Assembly: GCF_045629565.1 (NCBI RefSeq) | Contig: NZ_JAZQRL010000091.1 | Location: 1-64,000, forward strand | Reading direction: 5' to 3' | Origin: Arcticibacter sp045629565 | Lineage (GTDB): Bacteria > Bacteroidota > Bacteroidia > Sphingobacteriales > Sphingobacteriaceae | DNA length: 64,000 bases | Shown: positions 1 to 9,107 of the stretch, piece after piece | Layout of the letters: each line of letters starts with the position of its first letter | How positions within the stretch are numbered: the first letter of the stretch is position 1 | The notes under the pieces: generated by a model | Told to the model about the DNA's origin: nothing | The model's input: the letters and a program-made list of their open reading frames with translations, nothing else | Database searches by the model: none | Translations under genes and position numbers: made by a program

Positions 1-2
1 AC

Positions 3-1463
3 TTAGGTATACATTTTATGCCTCTCCATCTCCGTAAAGGCGGATTTTTCAGCCTCGCAAAGCGGACAGCGGAACGTCTCCGGAAGGGCTTCGAAGAGTG
101 TGCCAGGTGCTACCCCTCCCGGTTCGTCACCTGTCTTCTCATCGTAAACGCTTAAACAAAACGTGCACTGAAAAACCGTGTCCAGCGTATCGATGTCCGC
201 CCCACTTACAGGCTCAATGTGGTTGTGGTGAATAGCTGAAACGATCTGATCCTGGTAGTAAAGGCAGAGTTCAGCTAAAACCTCGGCTAATGCAGCTGTA
301 GTTACGTCTTTCCGGTAGCAGACGGTATTTTTGGAATTTGGATTAAAATCGGCCGTATGCAGAATATCAAAGCGTTCTTCTGTTCCATCCAACACGTGTG
401 TCCTCTTTAAGATTACTGAACCGAAAAGACCGGCCTTCGGATTCATCTTAATGGCGAAGCAGAGATCCCCGGTAGACAAGTCTTCCTCATCGAATGCTTT
501 AGCTAAGGCGAGCTTTAAATGCAAACCGGGCTCGCATAGATCTTCAATTTGCCAGTTAAGTTCACTAGTCGCATGTCGTGTGCGTATCCCGTGCTTCAAA
601 ATCAGAAATTTCCATTGTTCGTGGTCGGCCGCCGTAATTCCTTTAATCAATAAAGATCTCCATGGGGTAGTATATAGCTGGCCTATTCTGGTTTGGACGC
701 ACATAGCGCAGACATCTTTCAGAAAGCCGATAGAAAAATGTTCATTTCTGCGGTAAATGCCCAGCCAATATTTATCTCCATACCGGTTGAACCCTTCGTA
801 GCAGGGAATTTGAAAAGAAGGCAGCTTGAGCGCAGAAGAAGGCAATTGCCTGATGGAACCACTAAGGGGAGACACATTCTCCTCCAGAAAATGATCATCT
901 GCAGCGTTAACACCATGACGAAGGGCGGGGCTCTCCAGAATTGCGCTTTCGATTCGTTTACTCATTTCGGATATGTCTTCCGAATATATAAGGGAAGACC
1001 AACAGTATATCTGATTGGTTTTCGGGAAGCGAACATACATATACCAGTAATTACTTACCTCAGATGAGATGAAGTTAATATTGCCTGTAAAAAATGGAAT
1101 AAACGTTTGACTGCTGTCTACCAGGTTAATTTTCAGAGTCGGTGTGAAAGAAAAAGAATCAAGTATGTCTTTATAGACACCCTCACGGAGCCAGCCAGTG
1201 CTGTCAAATATGTCCTCACTAACATAGGAGCTGATCATGTTCGGGTGGTTGTTAGCATTCACCTCGTAAACGGTATCTGAAACAAAAAAATGATGCTCAA
1301 GGTCTTCCAGCTGATCTTCGTCAATTTCAAAATAGAGCTGTTGCCTGTTTCCAAAGGAGATCGAAGAGGCACCCGCCGATTCTGCCCCACGAAGGATACT
1401 CTGAAGATCTCCAGTGGATACAATCCCACCAGGAAGATTGATCTTGATAGTTATTTTGCTCAT
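3..1463 (-). CDS. Nitrite/sulfite reductase ferredoxin-like protein with C-terminal rubredoxin domain
   Basis: A 486-residue protein, last gene of the narK-nitrate reductase operon, 9 bp after the reductase gene. The N-terminal 60 residues resemble the ferredoxin-like half domain of nitrite/sulfite reductases. The C-terminus is a rubredoxin domain: iron ligands C433-x2-C436 and C466-P-L-C469. The middle region has scattered cysteines, including a CxxC near residue 255, but I do not see the C-x5-C...C-x3-C siroheme/4Fe-4S signature, so it may not be a catalytic nitrite reductase. Inference: it passes electrons to, or helps assemble, the assimilatory nitrate/nitrite reductase. The TAA stop lies at the window edge, so further operon genes could follow outside. 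Confidence 0.8.
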   Translation of the reverse strand: MSKITIKINLPGGIVSTGDLQSILRGAESAGASSISFGNRQQLYFEIDEDQLEDLEHHFFVSDTVYEVNANNHPNMISSYVSEDIFDSTGWLREGVYKDILDSFSFTPTLKINLVDSSQTFIPFFTGNINFISSEVSNYWYMYVRFPKTNQIYCWSSLIYSEDISEMSKRIESAILESPALRHGVNAADDHFLEENVSPLSGSIRQLPSSALKLPSFQIPCYEGFNRYGDKYWLGIYRRNEHFSIGFLKDVCAMCVQTRIGQLYTTPWRSLLIKGITAADHEQWKFLILKHGIRTRHATSELNWQIEDLCEPGLHLKLALAKAFDEEDLSTGDLCFAIKMNPKAGLFGSVILKRTHVLDGTEERFDILHTADFNPNSKNTVCYRKDVTTAALAEVLAELCLYYQDQIVSAIHHNHIEPVSGADIDTLDTVFQCTFCLSVYDEKTGDEPGGVAPGTLFEALPETFRCPLCEAEKSAFTEMERHKMYT

Positions 1464-1472
1464 ATATTCGAT

Positions 1473-4400
1473 TTAAGAAGTCATCGTTTCTTCCGCTCTT
1501 ACCTGTTCAAACAGGCGTTTGACTTCAGGCCTGCAGGACCCGCAACCCGTTCCCGCGCCGGTAACAGAGCAAAGTTCCGCAAAGTCCAGACAGCCCGAAT
1601 CCATTTGTTTAGTGATGTTCCCACTGCCGACATTGTTGCAGCTGCATACCAGTTTTCCAAGAACAGGTTCGGCCGTCTTGCCACTCCTCAATAGCGTAAG
1701 ACGCTTTTCGCTGAGCTCCGTTTGATTAGCGATCAGTTCTCTGAACTCCTGAAATTCGCTTTTATCACCTATCAAAATCGTTCCGACCAGTCGGTCCTGA
1801 TGCACAATGCATTTTTTATAATAGCGTTTAGCTTTATCGATAAACACGATCTCTTCATATTGCGGGTCGTCAGGACACTCCGGAATACCGATGCTGCAAA
1901 GGTCGAAACCATGGATTTTGATAATATTCATGAATATGCTGCCTCTATAATAGCTGCCAATGTCCCCATTGATATATCCCGACACTATTTCTGCCTGCTG
2001 TTCTGCTGCGGATGTTATGCCGTAAAGGATTCCCTTGAACTCCGCGATCTCGCCAACCGCAAAAATCGACGGATCGCTCGTCTGCAAGCGCTCATTTACC
2101 ACTACACCACGTTTGCAGTCTAATCCGCAGCTCTTCGCCAGCTCCATGTTTGGTGTGGTCCCAATGGCAATAATCATCGCATCACAATTGATCTTCCTGC
2201 CACTTTTCAGTCCGATACCGCTTAGCTTGGACCGGCCATAATAGACCTGTACCTCGTCATTATAGAAAATATCGCAGCCCTGTTCAGAAATTTCCTCATG
2301 CAAAAGCTGGCTGCCCAAAGGATCGAGCTGACGGTTTAAGAAACGGGAGACACGCTGCACAATGGTGATGTTAACACCCGTCCCGCGCAAGGACGCTGCC
2401 ATCTCCAAACCCAGAAGTCCGCCGCCCACGATAACCACATGAGCCTTTGCCGGGATGTATTTTTTGAAATTATCAGCGTCAGTTCGGTTTCTCATACTGA
2501 AAATACCGGATAGCGAAGGTACATGCTTCGGCATAGTCGCACGGCTCCCTGTAGCCATGATCAGCACATCATAGGCCGTCTTATTTCCCCTCGAATCGGT
2601 AACGTATTTCTCCTCCCGGTTGATGTTTTCGACGCTGACACCTCTTAACAAACGGATATTATACTCCGGCTCCTCTTCGTCTGTCATTTTTACGAGTTGT
2701 TCCCAACGCTGTTCGCCGCTTATATAATCTGGCAGCATTACGCGGTTATAAAAAGGAGAGTCCTCCTTGCTAAACACGGTTATGCAGTCTTCTTTGTTTA
2801 TTTCACGATGTGATCGGACGAAGCCATAGGCACCCGCGCCAGCGCCGATAATAACGATGTTCTGAGGTGCTTTACTCAGCTTTTCGACACGTACTGCGCA
2901 ATACTTGAAGTCCGGCTCCTTAGAAACAGGGTCCAGTAGCGTACTTGTAATATTATTCGTTCGGTTCAGGTCATTTCCGAGTATCTTACCCCAATGCATG
3001 GGCAGGAACACCACGCCCTGCTTAATCGTTGTTGTTATTCTTGCTTTAACCTGTACCTCTCCGCGGCGGGACCTGACCATGCTTACGTGCCCATCTTGAA
3101 TGCCAAGCGCCATCGCATCAGCGGGGTGTATTTCCAGGTAAGCGTCTTTCGTATGCTGCTTCAACTTACTCACCTTGCCAGTTTTGGTCATGGTATGCCA
3201 GTGGTCACGAACCCTTCCTGTAGTCAGGATCAAGGGATACCCGGAGTCTGGCATTTCGCTGCTTAACTGATCTGAGGGACTATGGATCATCGCTTTCCGG
3301 GAAGGCGTATAAAACAGCTTATTGCTGAACAGGCGGGGGGTACCGGTATTGGTCTTTTTGTTGAAAGGCCATTGAACAGTTTTATGGTCATCTATAAGCG
3401 AATAGCTGAGCCCGTCGATATTCAGGTTGGTTTGTCTCGTAAGCCTGGTGTGTTCCTTGTAGATGTCCTCCATACACGAATAGCTGAATCCCTTGAAACC
3501 CATTTTATTCGCAAAGCGACAAATGATTTCCGCGTCAGGTAAGGCTTCGCCAGGAGGATCCACAATTTTTTGAAGATGACTGATACGTCTTTCTGAGTTC
3601 GTCATGGTGCCTTCTTTTTCAGTCCAGGCCGCCGCGGGGAGAATAACGTCCGCAAAAGCCAGGCTTTCCGCCTTGTCGCTGATGTCCTGAACAACGACAT
3701 ATTTCGCCTTCTTCAACGCTTTCTCGACGAAGCGCGAGTTCGGAAGACTGGTCAAGGGGTTGGTGCAGATAATCCAGATGGCTTTAAGTCGGCCGTCGTG
3801 CAGCGCTTCAAACATCTCCGTCGCGGTTAGTCCGGCCTTATCCGATATACATGTCCCTCCCCAAAATTTCTGTATTTCAGCACGATGGGCGGCGTTGTTA
3901 AGGTCCCGGTGCGCCGGCAGCAAGTTAGCCAGGCCGCCAACCTCCCGGCCGCCCATGGCGTTAGGTTGGCCTGTTAACGAAAATGGACCGGAGCCCGGCT
4001 TTCCGATATGTCCGGTGATAAGGTTTAGGTTAATGAGGCTGAGATTCTTGCTTACCCCGATAGAACTCTGGTTCAGGCCCATAGTCCACATGGTCAGGAA
4101 ACCCTTCGCCGATGCGATATAAGTAGCAGCCAGAAGGATATCACTCTCGGCGACACCGCATATCGCGGCGGACTGAGCCAGTGTTTTTTCGCATACAAGC
4201 TCTTTATATTTGTCGAACCCCTCAGTATGCTGACTAATAAAATCTGTATCAATATGGCCGGTTTCAATAAGGACCCGTCCAATAGCATAGTTTAGCGTGA
4301 TGTCGGTTCCGGGATTGATCTGAAGGTGCAGATCGGCGATGGAACAGCTGTCAGTGGCCCTGGGGTCAACAAGAATGATCCTGACATGAGGATTCGCTGC

Positions 4401-4982
4401 TTTGTGGGCTTCTACACGCCTCCATAATATCGGGTGGCACCAGGCCGGATTAGCACCGGTAACCAACAGGCAGTCTGAGAGCTCAATGTCATCGTAACAT
4501 ATCGGAACGGAGTCTTCGCCTAGCGCCATTTTGTAGGCCGTTACCGCACTGCTCATACAGAGCCTGGAATTGGTATCTATATTATTGCTGCCAATGAAAC
4601 CCTTTATCAACTTATTAATAACGTAGTATTCTTCCGTGAGGCATTGTCCAGAAGCGTAAAAAGCTACCGAGTCAGGTCCGTATTTATCAATCAGGGTGCT
4701 AAAAACCGCTGCGGTGCGGGTCAAAGCAGTATCCCAGCTCACCCTTTGAACAGGCATATTTCGGTTATACCTCATTTGAGGATAAAGCAAGCGGTCGCTC
4801 TTGTCGTTAACCGTGTATTGAAGGTTCAATCCCTTGCTACAGAGCATGCCCCGGTTAACTGGATGTTCTTTGTCTCCTTCTACAGAAACGGTATTATTTC
4901 GCTCAACCGTTACTTTCACACCACAGCCCACACCGCAATAACAGCAGGTACTGGTAAAACTTTTGCCTCTTTCACTTTGCAT
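1473..4982 (-). CDS. Assimilatory nitrate reductase fused to NAD(P)H:FAD oxidoreductase and BFD [2Fe-2S] domain
   Basis: An 1169-residue three-part protein for cytoplasmic reduction of nitrate to nitrite. Residues 1-700 form a molybdopterin oxidoreductase: a 4Fe-4S site C13-x2-C16-x3-C20-x27-C48 and a probable molybdenum ligand C142 in NSRLCMSSAV. From about 700 a pyridine-nucleotide-disulfide oxidoreductase follows, with Rossmann motifs IIGAGAGAYG and IVGGGLLGLE, as in the N-terminal half of NirB. The end (about 1109-1160) is a BFD-type [2Fe-2S] domain with C1113-x-C1115 and C1147-x2-C1150. No signal peptide is seen. The fusion probably lets the enzyme take electrons directly from NAD(P)H, joining functions that are separate in Bacillus NasB/NasC. 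The gene starts 18 bp after narK. Confidence 0.93.
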   Translation of the reverse strand: MQSERGKSFTSTCCYCGVGCGVKVTVERNNTVSVEGDKEHPVNRGMLCSKGLNLQYTVNDKSDRLLYPQMRYNRNMPVQRVSWDTALTRTAAVFSTLIDKYGPDSVAFYASGQCLTEEYYVINKLIKGFIGSNNIDTNSRLCMSSAVTAYKMALGEDSVPICYDDIELSDCLLVTGANPAWCHPILWRRVEAHKAANPHVRIILVDPRATDSCSIADLHLQINPGTDITLNYAIGRVLIETGHIDTDFISQHTEGFDKYKELVCEKTLAQSAAICGVAESDILLAATYIASAKGFLTMWTMGLNQSSIGVSKNLSLINLNLITGHIGKPGSGPFSLTGQPNAMGGREVGGLANLLPAHRDLNNAAHRAEIQKFWGGTCISDKAGLTATEMFEALHDGRLKAIWIICTNPLTSLPNSRFVEKALKKAKYVVVQDISDKAESLAFADVILPAAAWTEKEGTMTNSERRISHLQKIVDPPGEALPDAEIICRFANKMGFKGFSYSCMEDIYKEHTRLTRQTNLNIDGLSYSLIDDHKTVQWPFNKKTNTGTPRLFSNKLFYTPSRKAMIHSPSDQLSSEMPDSGYPLILTTGRVRDHWHTMTKTGKVSKLKQHTKDAYLEIHPADAMALGIQDGHVSMVRSRRGEVQVKARITTTIKQGVVFLPMHWGKILGNDLNRTNNITSTLLDPVSKEPDFKYCAVRVEKLSKAPQNIVIIGAGAGAYGFVRSHREINKEDCITVFSKEDSPFYNRVMLPDYISGEQRWEQLVKMTDEEEPEYNIRLLRGVSVENINREEKYVTDSRGNKTAYDVLIMATGSRATMPKHVPSLSGIFSMRNRTDADNFKKYIPAKAHVVIVGGGLLGLEMAASLRGTGVNITIVQRVSRFLNRQLDPLGSQLLHEEISEQGCDIFYNDEVQVYYGRSKLSGIGLKSGRKINCDAMIIAIGTTPNMELAKSCGLDCKRGVVVNERLQTSDPSIFAVGEIAEFKGILYGITSAAEQQAEIVSGYINGDIGSYYRGSIFMNIIKIHGFDLCSIGIPECPDDPQYEEIVFIDKAKRYYKKCIVHQDRLVGTILIGDKSEFQEFRELIANQTELSEKRLTLLRSGKTAEPVLGKLVCSCNNVGSGNITKQMDSGCLDFAELCSVTGAGTGCGSCRPEVKRLFEQVRAEETMTS

Positions 4983-5000
4983 TATTAGTTGTTTTAACGG

Positions 5001-6314
5001 TTAAACCTGCTGAAGCTCCGCTTGCGGCACATCGACCTCTGCTGTCTGAGGGCTTCTAAACCTGGTGACGAAGACCAGCAGGCCGATAATGGCCACGCCG
5101 ATGCCGATATAATGAAAAGCATCTGCGTAAGTAAGATTTTCTGATTTAAAAAGAAATCCAACGAGCATCGCACCGAGGTTTCCACCTGCGCCGACAATCC
5201 CGCTAACTGTTCCGATAGCGTCCTTATTGATGAAAGGCACGATGCCGTATGTGCTGCCGTTGGCCATTTTGAGAAATAGCGCAAAAAGCAGCATGGCCAG
5301 AATGGCCATGCCGAGCGTTTGTGACTGAGCAAAGAGGCTTATTCCAATGCCTTCCAACAGCAGCAGGCCTCCAAGCAGCAAGCCTTTACCTCTCAGCCCG
5401 TAGCTCTCACCAACTTTGTCGCTCACATAGCCGCCAAGAGCGCGTGCAAAGATGTTCATGCCGCCGAATATGCTGGCCATGGCCCCAGCCATGATCATTG
5501 AGGCGCCAAACTTATCCGTAAAGTATGTCGCTGCTACGTTATCTACGGTTATCTCTATGCCGAAACACGCTGCGTAAGCTAGTGCGAGCACCCATGTACG
5601 ATAATCTTTCAGTGCTGTTAAGAACGTTCCTTTTTTGCTGGCTCCGGCTGTCCGGCTGATATCCTTAAAGTTTCCGGCTGGCGTATCCTGTGTGTACTTA
5701 TAGTAGATAATAGCCATGATCAGCAAGATTACCCCTGGAACCACCATTGCCAGGCGCCAGGAGTCGGCCTGACTCACAAAACCTAATCCGGCAAAGCCGG
5801 CAGCAACCAAGGGCATCACCAGATTCGTGACGCCGCCCCCGAGATTTCCCCACCCTCCGGTGACAGCATTTGCTGTCCCGACTATTTTAGGCGCAAACAT
5901 CATGGATGTGTGGAATTGGGTGATGACAAATGATGCCCCGATGATGCCAATCACAAATCTGAAGATCAAGAAGCTTTCGTAACTGTTAGCCAGACCTATA
6001 CACATTACGGGAATGGATCCAGCCGCGAGTAGTATGGTATAGGATAGACGGGGTCCAAGGGTGTCGCAGAGCTTGCCGATGATAAGTCTCGCCACAATCG
6101 TTGCCGAAACAGAGGCGATGATAATATTTCCGATCTGGTCTTTACTCAGATGCAGTTGCTCTCGTATCAAAGGCATTAGGGGCGCAACACCAAACCATCC
6201 GAAAAAACAAAAGAAGAAAGTCAGCCAGGTGATATGAAAAGTTCTCATTTGAACGCCCCGGGTCTTAAAGATGTTTAGGTGCTGTAGCGGTTTAAGATTA
6301 TTTGTCATATCCAA
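5001..6314 (-). CDS. narK: NarK-family nitrate/nitrite MFS transporter
   Basis: A 437-residue inner-membrane protein with about 12 hydrophobic segments, first gene of the nitrate operon. Two glycine-rich nitrate-signature motifs are visible: GGWGNLGGGVTN near residue 150 and GAGGNLGA near residue 375, as in the NarK/NasA branch of the major facilitator family. It should import nitrate for the reductase encoded directly downstream. The first 22 residues before MRTFHITWL are hydrophilic; a start at that internal Met is possible. The upstream region holds two dyads that may control the whole operon. Confidence 0.93.
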   Translation of the reverse strand: MDMTNNLKPLQHLNIFKTRGVQMRTFHITWLTFFFCFFGWFGVAPLMPLIREQLHLSKDQIGNIIIASVSATIVARLIIGKLCDTLGPRLSYTILLAAGSIPVMCIGLANSYESFLIFRFVIGIIGASFVITQFHTSMMFAPKIVGTANAVTGGWGNLGGGVTNLVMPLVAAGFAGLGFVSQADSWRLAMVVPGVILLIMAIIYYKYTQDTPAGNFKDISRTAGASKKGTFLTALKDYRTWVLALAYAACFGIEITVDNVAATYFTDKFGASMIMAGAMASIFGGMNIFARALGGYVSDKVGESYGLRGKGLLLGGLLLLEGIGISLFAQSQTLGMAILAMLLFALFLKMANGSTYGIVPFINKDAIGTVSGIVGAGGNLGAMLVGFLFKSENLTYADAFHYIGIGVAIIGLLVFVTRFRSPQTAEVDVPQAELQQV

Positions 6315-6383
6315 AGTGTTATTTTTTTGATAGATTATTTGATTTTTTCTTCTTGTTAGCCTGGATGTGGTGTAAATATATCA

Positions 6384-6440
6384 TTTATCACTAAAATAGT
6401 GGATAAAACTGACTGTTAATAGATATTTATATGATAAATA
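6384..6440. promoter_or_regulatory. Two dyads upstream of narK, candidate operators
   Basis: Directly seen: an imperfect dyad TTTATCACTA-AAA-TAGTGGATAAA at 6384-6407 and a perfect one TATTTAT-ATG-ATAAATA at 6424-6440. Both contain TTTATC/GATAAA-like half sites, so the motif appears three times in 57 bp. They lie 70-125 bp upstream of the narK start in AT-rich DNA. No clear TAnnTTTG box was found here. The regulator is unknown; control by nitrogen or nitrate is only inferred from the position. Confidence 0.45.
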
Positions 6441-6955
6441 TAATAATTGTCTGGTATTATAGTGTTAATAGAAGGTGTTAAATAAGTATATAGTGGTTGT
6501 GTGAGTGATTTTTTTAGATATATATCGTTTTTTTTGTCGGCTATATTGAATTTAGGGTCGACTTTTTATGGAAATATTTGATTTTTACGTGAATTTTTCT
6601 GTAATCCATGATTTATTGGAGTAAAATCGACCGGTTTCAACTATTTTGAAAATCCGGTTTAACTCGAATTGTGGACTAACCAAGCTCGTATCATCGTCAA
6701 TACTGTGAGCAACCAACGCCGTACCAAGGTCGTATCTGCTTCGCTTCTGGTTCGCATTTTCTCGAAGCTGGTACGAAGCTGGTACGACGTTGGTACGACG
6801 CAGATCCGGAGTCGGTAGATTCGAAATACAAGGGTGGTATCAACATGATGTATCATCAGACCAGCCTGATGCTAAACCTTGTGCCTATATGGTATTTTTC
6901 ACAGATTAGGCCGAAAACGACAGGAATCTATCGAAGTAAACAGAAATTTAGGGTA
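6441..6955. other. Non-coding spacer between narK and moeA
   Basis: About 515 bp with no convincing gene. The 65-codon reading frame at 6659-6856 (minus) has no protein-like character and overlaps the repeat at 6717-6800. The first half is strongly AT-rich and is probably part of the narK leader or promoter; the second half is more GC-rich and carries the repeat element listed separately. It separates two same-strand groups, moaCB-moeA and narK-nitrate reductase, which may thus have separate promoters. Confidence 0.5.
6717..6800. repeat. Short tandem 11-mers within an imperfect inverted repeat
   Basis: Three tandem 11-bp units at 6764-6774, 6775-6785 and 6786-6796: GAAGCTGGTAC twice, then GACGTTGGTAC. 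In addition 6717-6734 (CGCCGTACCAAGGTCGTA) is the reverse complement of 6783-6800 at 16 of 18 positions, so the region could fold into a hairpin with a loop of about 48 nt. It looks like a REP- or MITE-type intergenic repeat, but whether other copies exist in the genome cannot be seen from this window. Confidence 0.6.
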
Positions 6956-8149
6956 TTAAAGGCTCTGAAAAGGATAAAATTCAATTAGATCTCCGTTGAG
7001 CAGAGATGGGCTATTATGTGGCTGTAAGGCGAGGCCGTCAGCGAAGACACCTGCGGTTATATCACCCGAACCGTTGAAAGGTAAAATCTGGAGACCCGCC
7101 ATTTCAGAATGAAGGCGGACGGGGAAAAACTCAGTAAGGGGGTGTTTTTTAAGGCGATTATTGAGTATGGGAAGCTTATAGGAGGGCCTGCTTTCGAAAC
7201 CAGTGCTTTTAAATAGAAAAGACTCCACAAAGATGGTGAAGGTAGTAAGGCAAGAGAGCGGGTTTCCCGGCAACGCAAAAACTAATTTGCCTTCCGAGGT
7301 TTGCCCTATCCATAAGGGCTTGCCGGGCCGGATGGCGACTTTATGAAAGATTTCCCTTACTCCCAGGTTCTTTAGTATGGCTGGGACATAGTCTGCATCT
7401 CCTGCGGATACACCGCCATTAATAATGGTAATGTCCGATGTGATGGCCTCGGAAAGAGCTTCTTCCAGGGCCTTCATCTCATCTGCGACGTGACGGGAGA
7501 ACGTTGGTGTAATCTGCCACTTTTTTAGCAGAGATTTCAGCAGAAACTGATTGCTGTTGCGTATCTGAAATGCCGTGACTTCACCGGGAAGTGGAACCAC
7601 CTCATCACCTGTGGTGACTATAGAAACTGATGGTAGGGTGTAAACCGGAACCTGGTGATTTCCGGTAGCAGCAAGTATGCTGATTACCTGGGCGTTGCAG
7701 CGCAAAGGAGCCTTTACGAGCAATTGGTCTTTTTTGGCATCTTCGCCTTCTCTCGATATGTTTTGATAATTCCTTATATCATCTGCAAGCAATTCAACTC
7801 CCTGGTCAAACTCATTTGTGTCTTCCCTCCGGATAATTGCATCGGCTACCGGAGGGGTCGCTGCTCCGGTCATGATCTTGTAACAGTAACCAGAAGTAAT
7901 CTGGCTTTTGGAAGTCTGCCCGGCCAAAATGGTTTCTGCGATCCTGAATTTCCGAATCCCTTTCTGCCAGTCGCTATACATAATGGCATAACCATCCATT
8001 GCCGCCCGATTAAAAGGCGGGTAATTACGGTCGGCGATGATATCTCTGGACAGAATTCTGCCGTCAGCTTCTTCCAGGGCGACAAGTTCGTGGTCGAAGC
8101 CTGTTACCAGTGAGGAGATGAGGCTAAGGGCGTGGTCAAGACTTATCAT
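6956..8149 (-). CDS. moeA: Molybdopterin molybdenumtransferase MoeA
   Basis: A 397-residue cytoplasmic enzyme that inserts molybdate into adenylylated molybdopterin in the last step of molybdenum cofactor synthesis. Typical motifs in order: NYPPFNRAAMDGYA (about residues 41-54), VSIVTTGDEVVPLPGE (about 175-190), INGGVSAGDADYV (about 240), and FALPGNPLSC (about 290). Length fits the family. It begins 1 bp after the moaCB stop, so both are surely co-transcribed. The cofactor is needed by the nitrate reductase encoded further along the same strand. Confidence 0.95.
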   Translation of the reverse strand: MISLDHALSLISSLVTGFDHELVALEEADGRILSRDIIADRNYPPFNRAAMDGYAIMYSDWQKGIRKFRIAETILAGQTSKSQITSGYCYKIMTGAATPPVADAIIRREDTNEFDQGVELLADDIRNYQNISREGEDAKKDQLLVKAPLRCNAQVISILAATGNHQVPVYTLPSVSIVTTGDEVVPLPGEVTAFQIRNSNQFLLKSLLKKWQITPTFSRHVADEMKALEEALSEAITSDITIINGGVSAGDADYVPAILKNLGVREIFHKVAIRPGKPLWIGQTSEGKLVFALPGNPLSCLTTFTIFVESFLFKSTGFESRPSYKLPILNNRLKKHPLTEFFPVRLHSEMAGLQILPFNGSGDITAGVFADGLALQPHNSPSLLNGDLIEFYPFQSL

Positions 8150-8150
8150 G

Positions 8151-9107
8151 TTAGTGCCCTCCGCCTTTCATCATCTTTCGGGCATGAAAAATAGCAGGTA
8201 AGATTGCCTCCATAGATTCTTTTGCTCCCGAAGTGCTACCGGGTAGGGTAACGATCAGGGTTTGTGCGATGGAACCGGCAACGGCGCGACTCATCATTGC
8301 CAGGGGAGTACGCATCTGTCCGTAGTTTCTGATCGCTTCGGTGATACCGTCGGCATCTCGTTCCAGGATCTCACTAACGGCTTCAACAGTGTTATCACGC
8401 GGACCGAGTCCCGTTCCGCCCGTCGTGAAAATAAAATGTACGTCGTCGGCCACCCATTTCTTTATTTGTTTTTGAATCTGATCTTTTTGATCGGGGACAA
8501 TCTGGTAGTCAACAACGCTTGCATTAATATCTTCGAGCATTCGCCGTATTAGCGTGCCGCTTTTATCCTCGCGCTTACCTTCAGAAGTTGAATCGGAACA
8601 TACCAGCACGGCGCAGGTAGGAGAGCTGGAGAAATATTTTTTCCGGTCGCTTTTGCCACCGGTCTTCTTTAATAGCTTAATATGGCCTATCTCCAGTGCG
8701 GTGTCTACGGGCTTGAGCATGTCGTAAATCTCAAGAGCAGCAACGGAAACTGCTGTTAGCATCTCCATTTCGATGCCTGTTCTGCCTATAGACTTCGCTT
8801 CGCCAAGGATAACGATGCCACTTTTTTCAAATGTTGTCTTATCAAAGAATTCAGCGTGTTTCTCTTCCGAGAGGAAGCTGAATTGGATATCCATGCCGTC
8901 GATACCTACGGGATGGCAATGGGGCAGCAATTGAGGTGTTAGTTTGGCTCCGATAAATCCAGCTGCCCGGGCTACGTCAAAAAGGTTACCCTTGGGTAGC
9001 TGTTCATTTTGGATAAGACGGATCGTCCCGGCTGAGCAGAATATGACTGATATTGCCCTCGCGGACCGGAGTGTTATTTGCTTGCTGGTTATATCACGCA
9101 TATGCAA
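8151..9107 (-). CDS. moaCB: Bifunctional molybdenum cofactor protein MoaC/MoaB fusion
   Basis: A 318-residue fusion. Residues 1-155 match MoaC, the cyclic pyranopterin monophosphate synthase, including LLPHCHPVGIDGMD and the GRTGIEMEMLTAVSVAAL stretch. Residues 165-318 match MoaB/MogA, the molybdopterin adenylyltransferase, with TTGGTGLGPRDNTVEA and LPGSTSGAKE. One polypeptide thus supplies an early and a late step of molybdopterin synthesis. Start is MHMRDIT; the third residue is also Met and could be the true start. It is followed directly by moeA. Fusions of this kind are known in Bacteroidota. No moaA, moaD or moaE is in the window, so those must lie elsewhere. Confidence 0.93.
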   Translation of the reverse strand: MHMRDITSKQITLRSARAISVIFCSAGTIRLIQNEQLPKGNLFDVARAAGFIGAKLTPQLLPHCHPVGIDGMDIQFSFLSEEKHAEFFDKTTFEKSGIVILGEAKSIGRTGIEMEMLTAVSVAALEIYDMLKPVDTALEIGHIKLLKKTGGKSDRKKYFSSSPTCAVLVCSDSTSEGKREDKSGTLIRRMLEDINASVVDYQIVPDQKDQIQKQIKKWVADDVHFIFTTGGTGLGPRDNTVEAVSEILERDADGITEAIRNYGQMRTPLAMMSRAVAGSIAQTLIVTLPGSTSGAKESMEAILPAIFHARKMMKGGGH

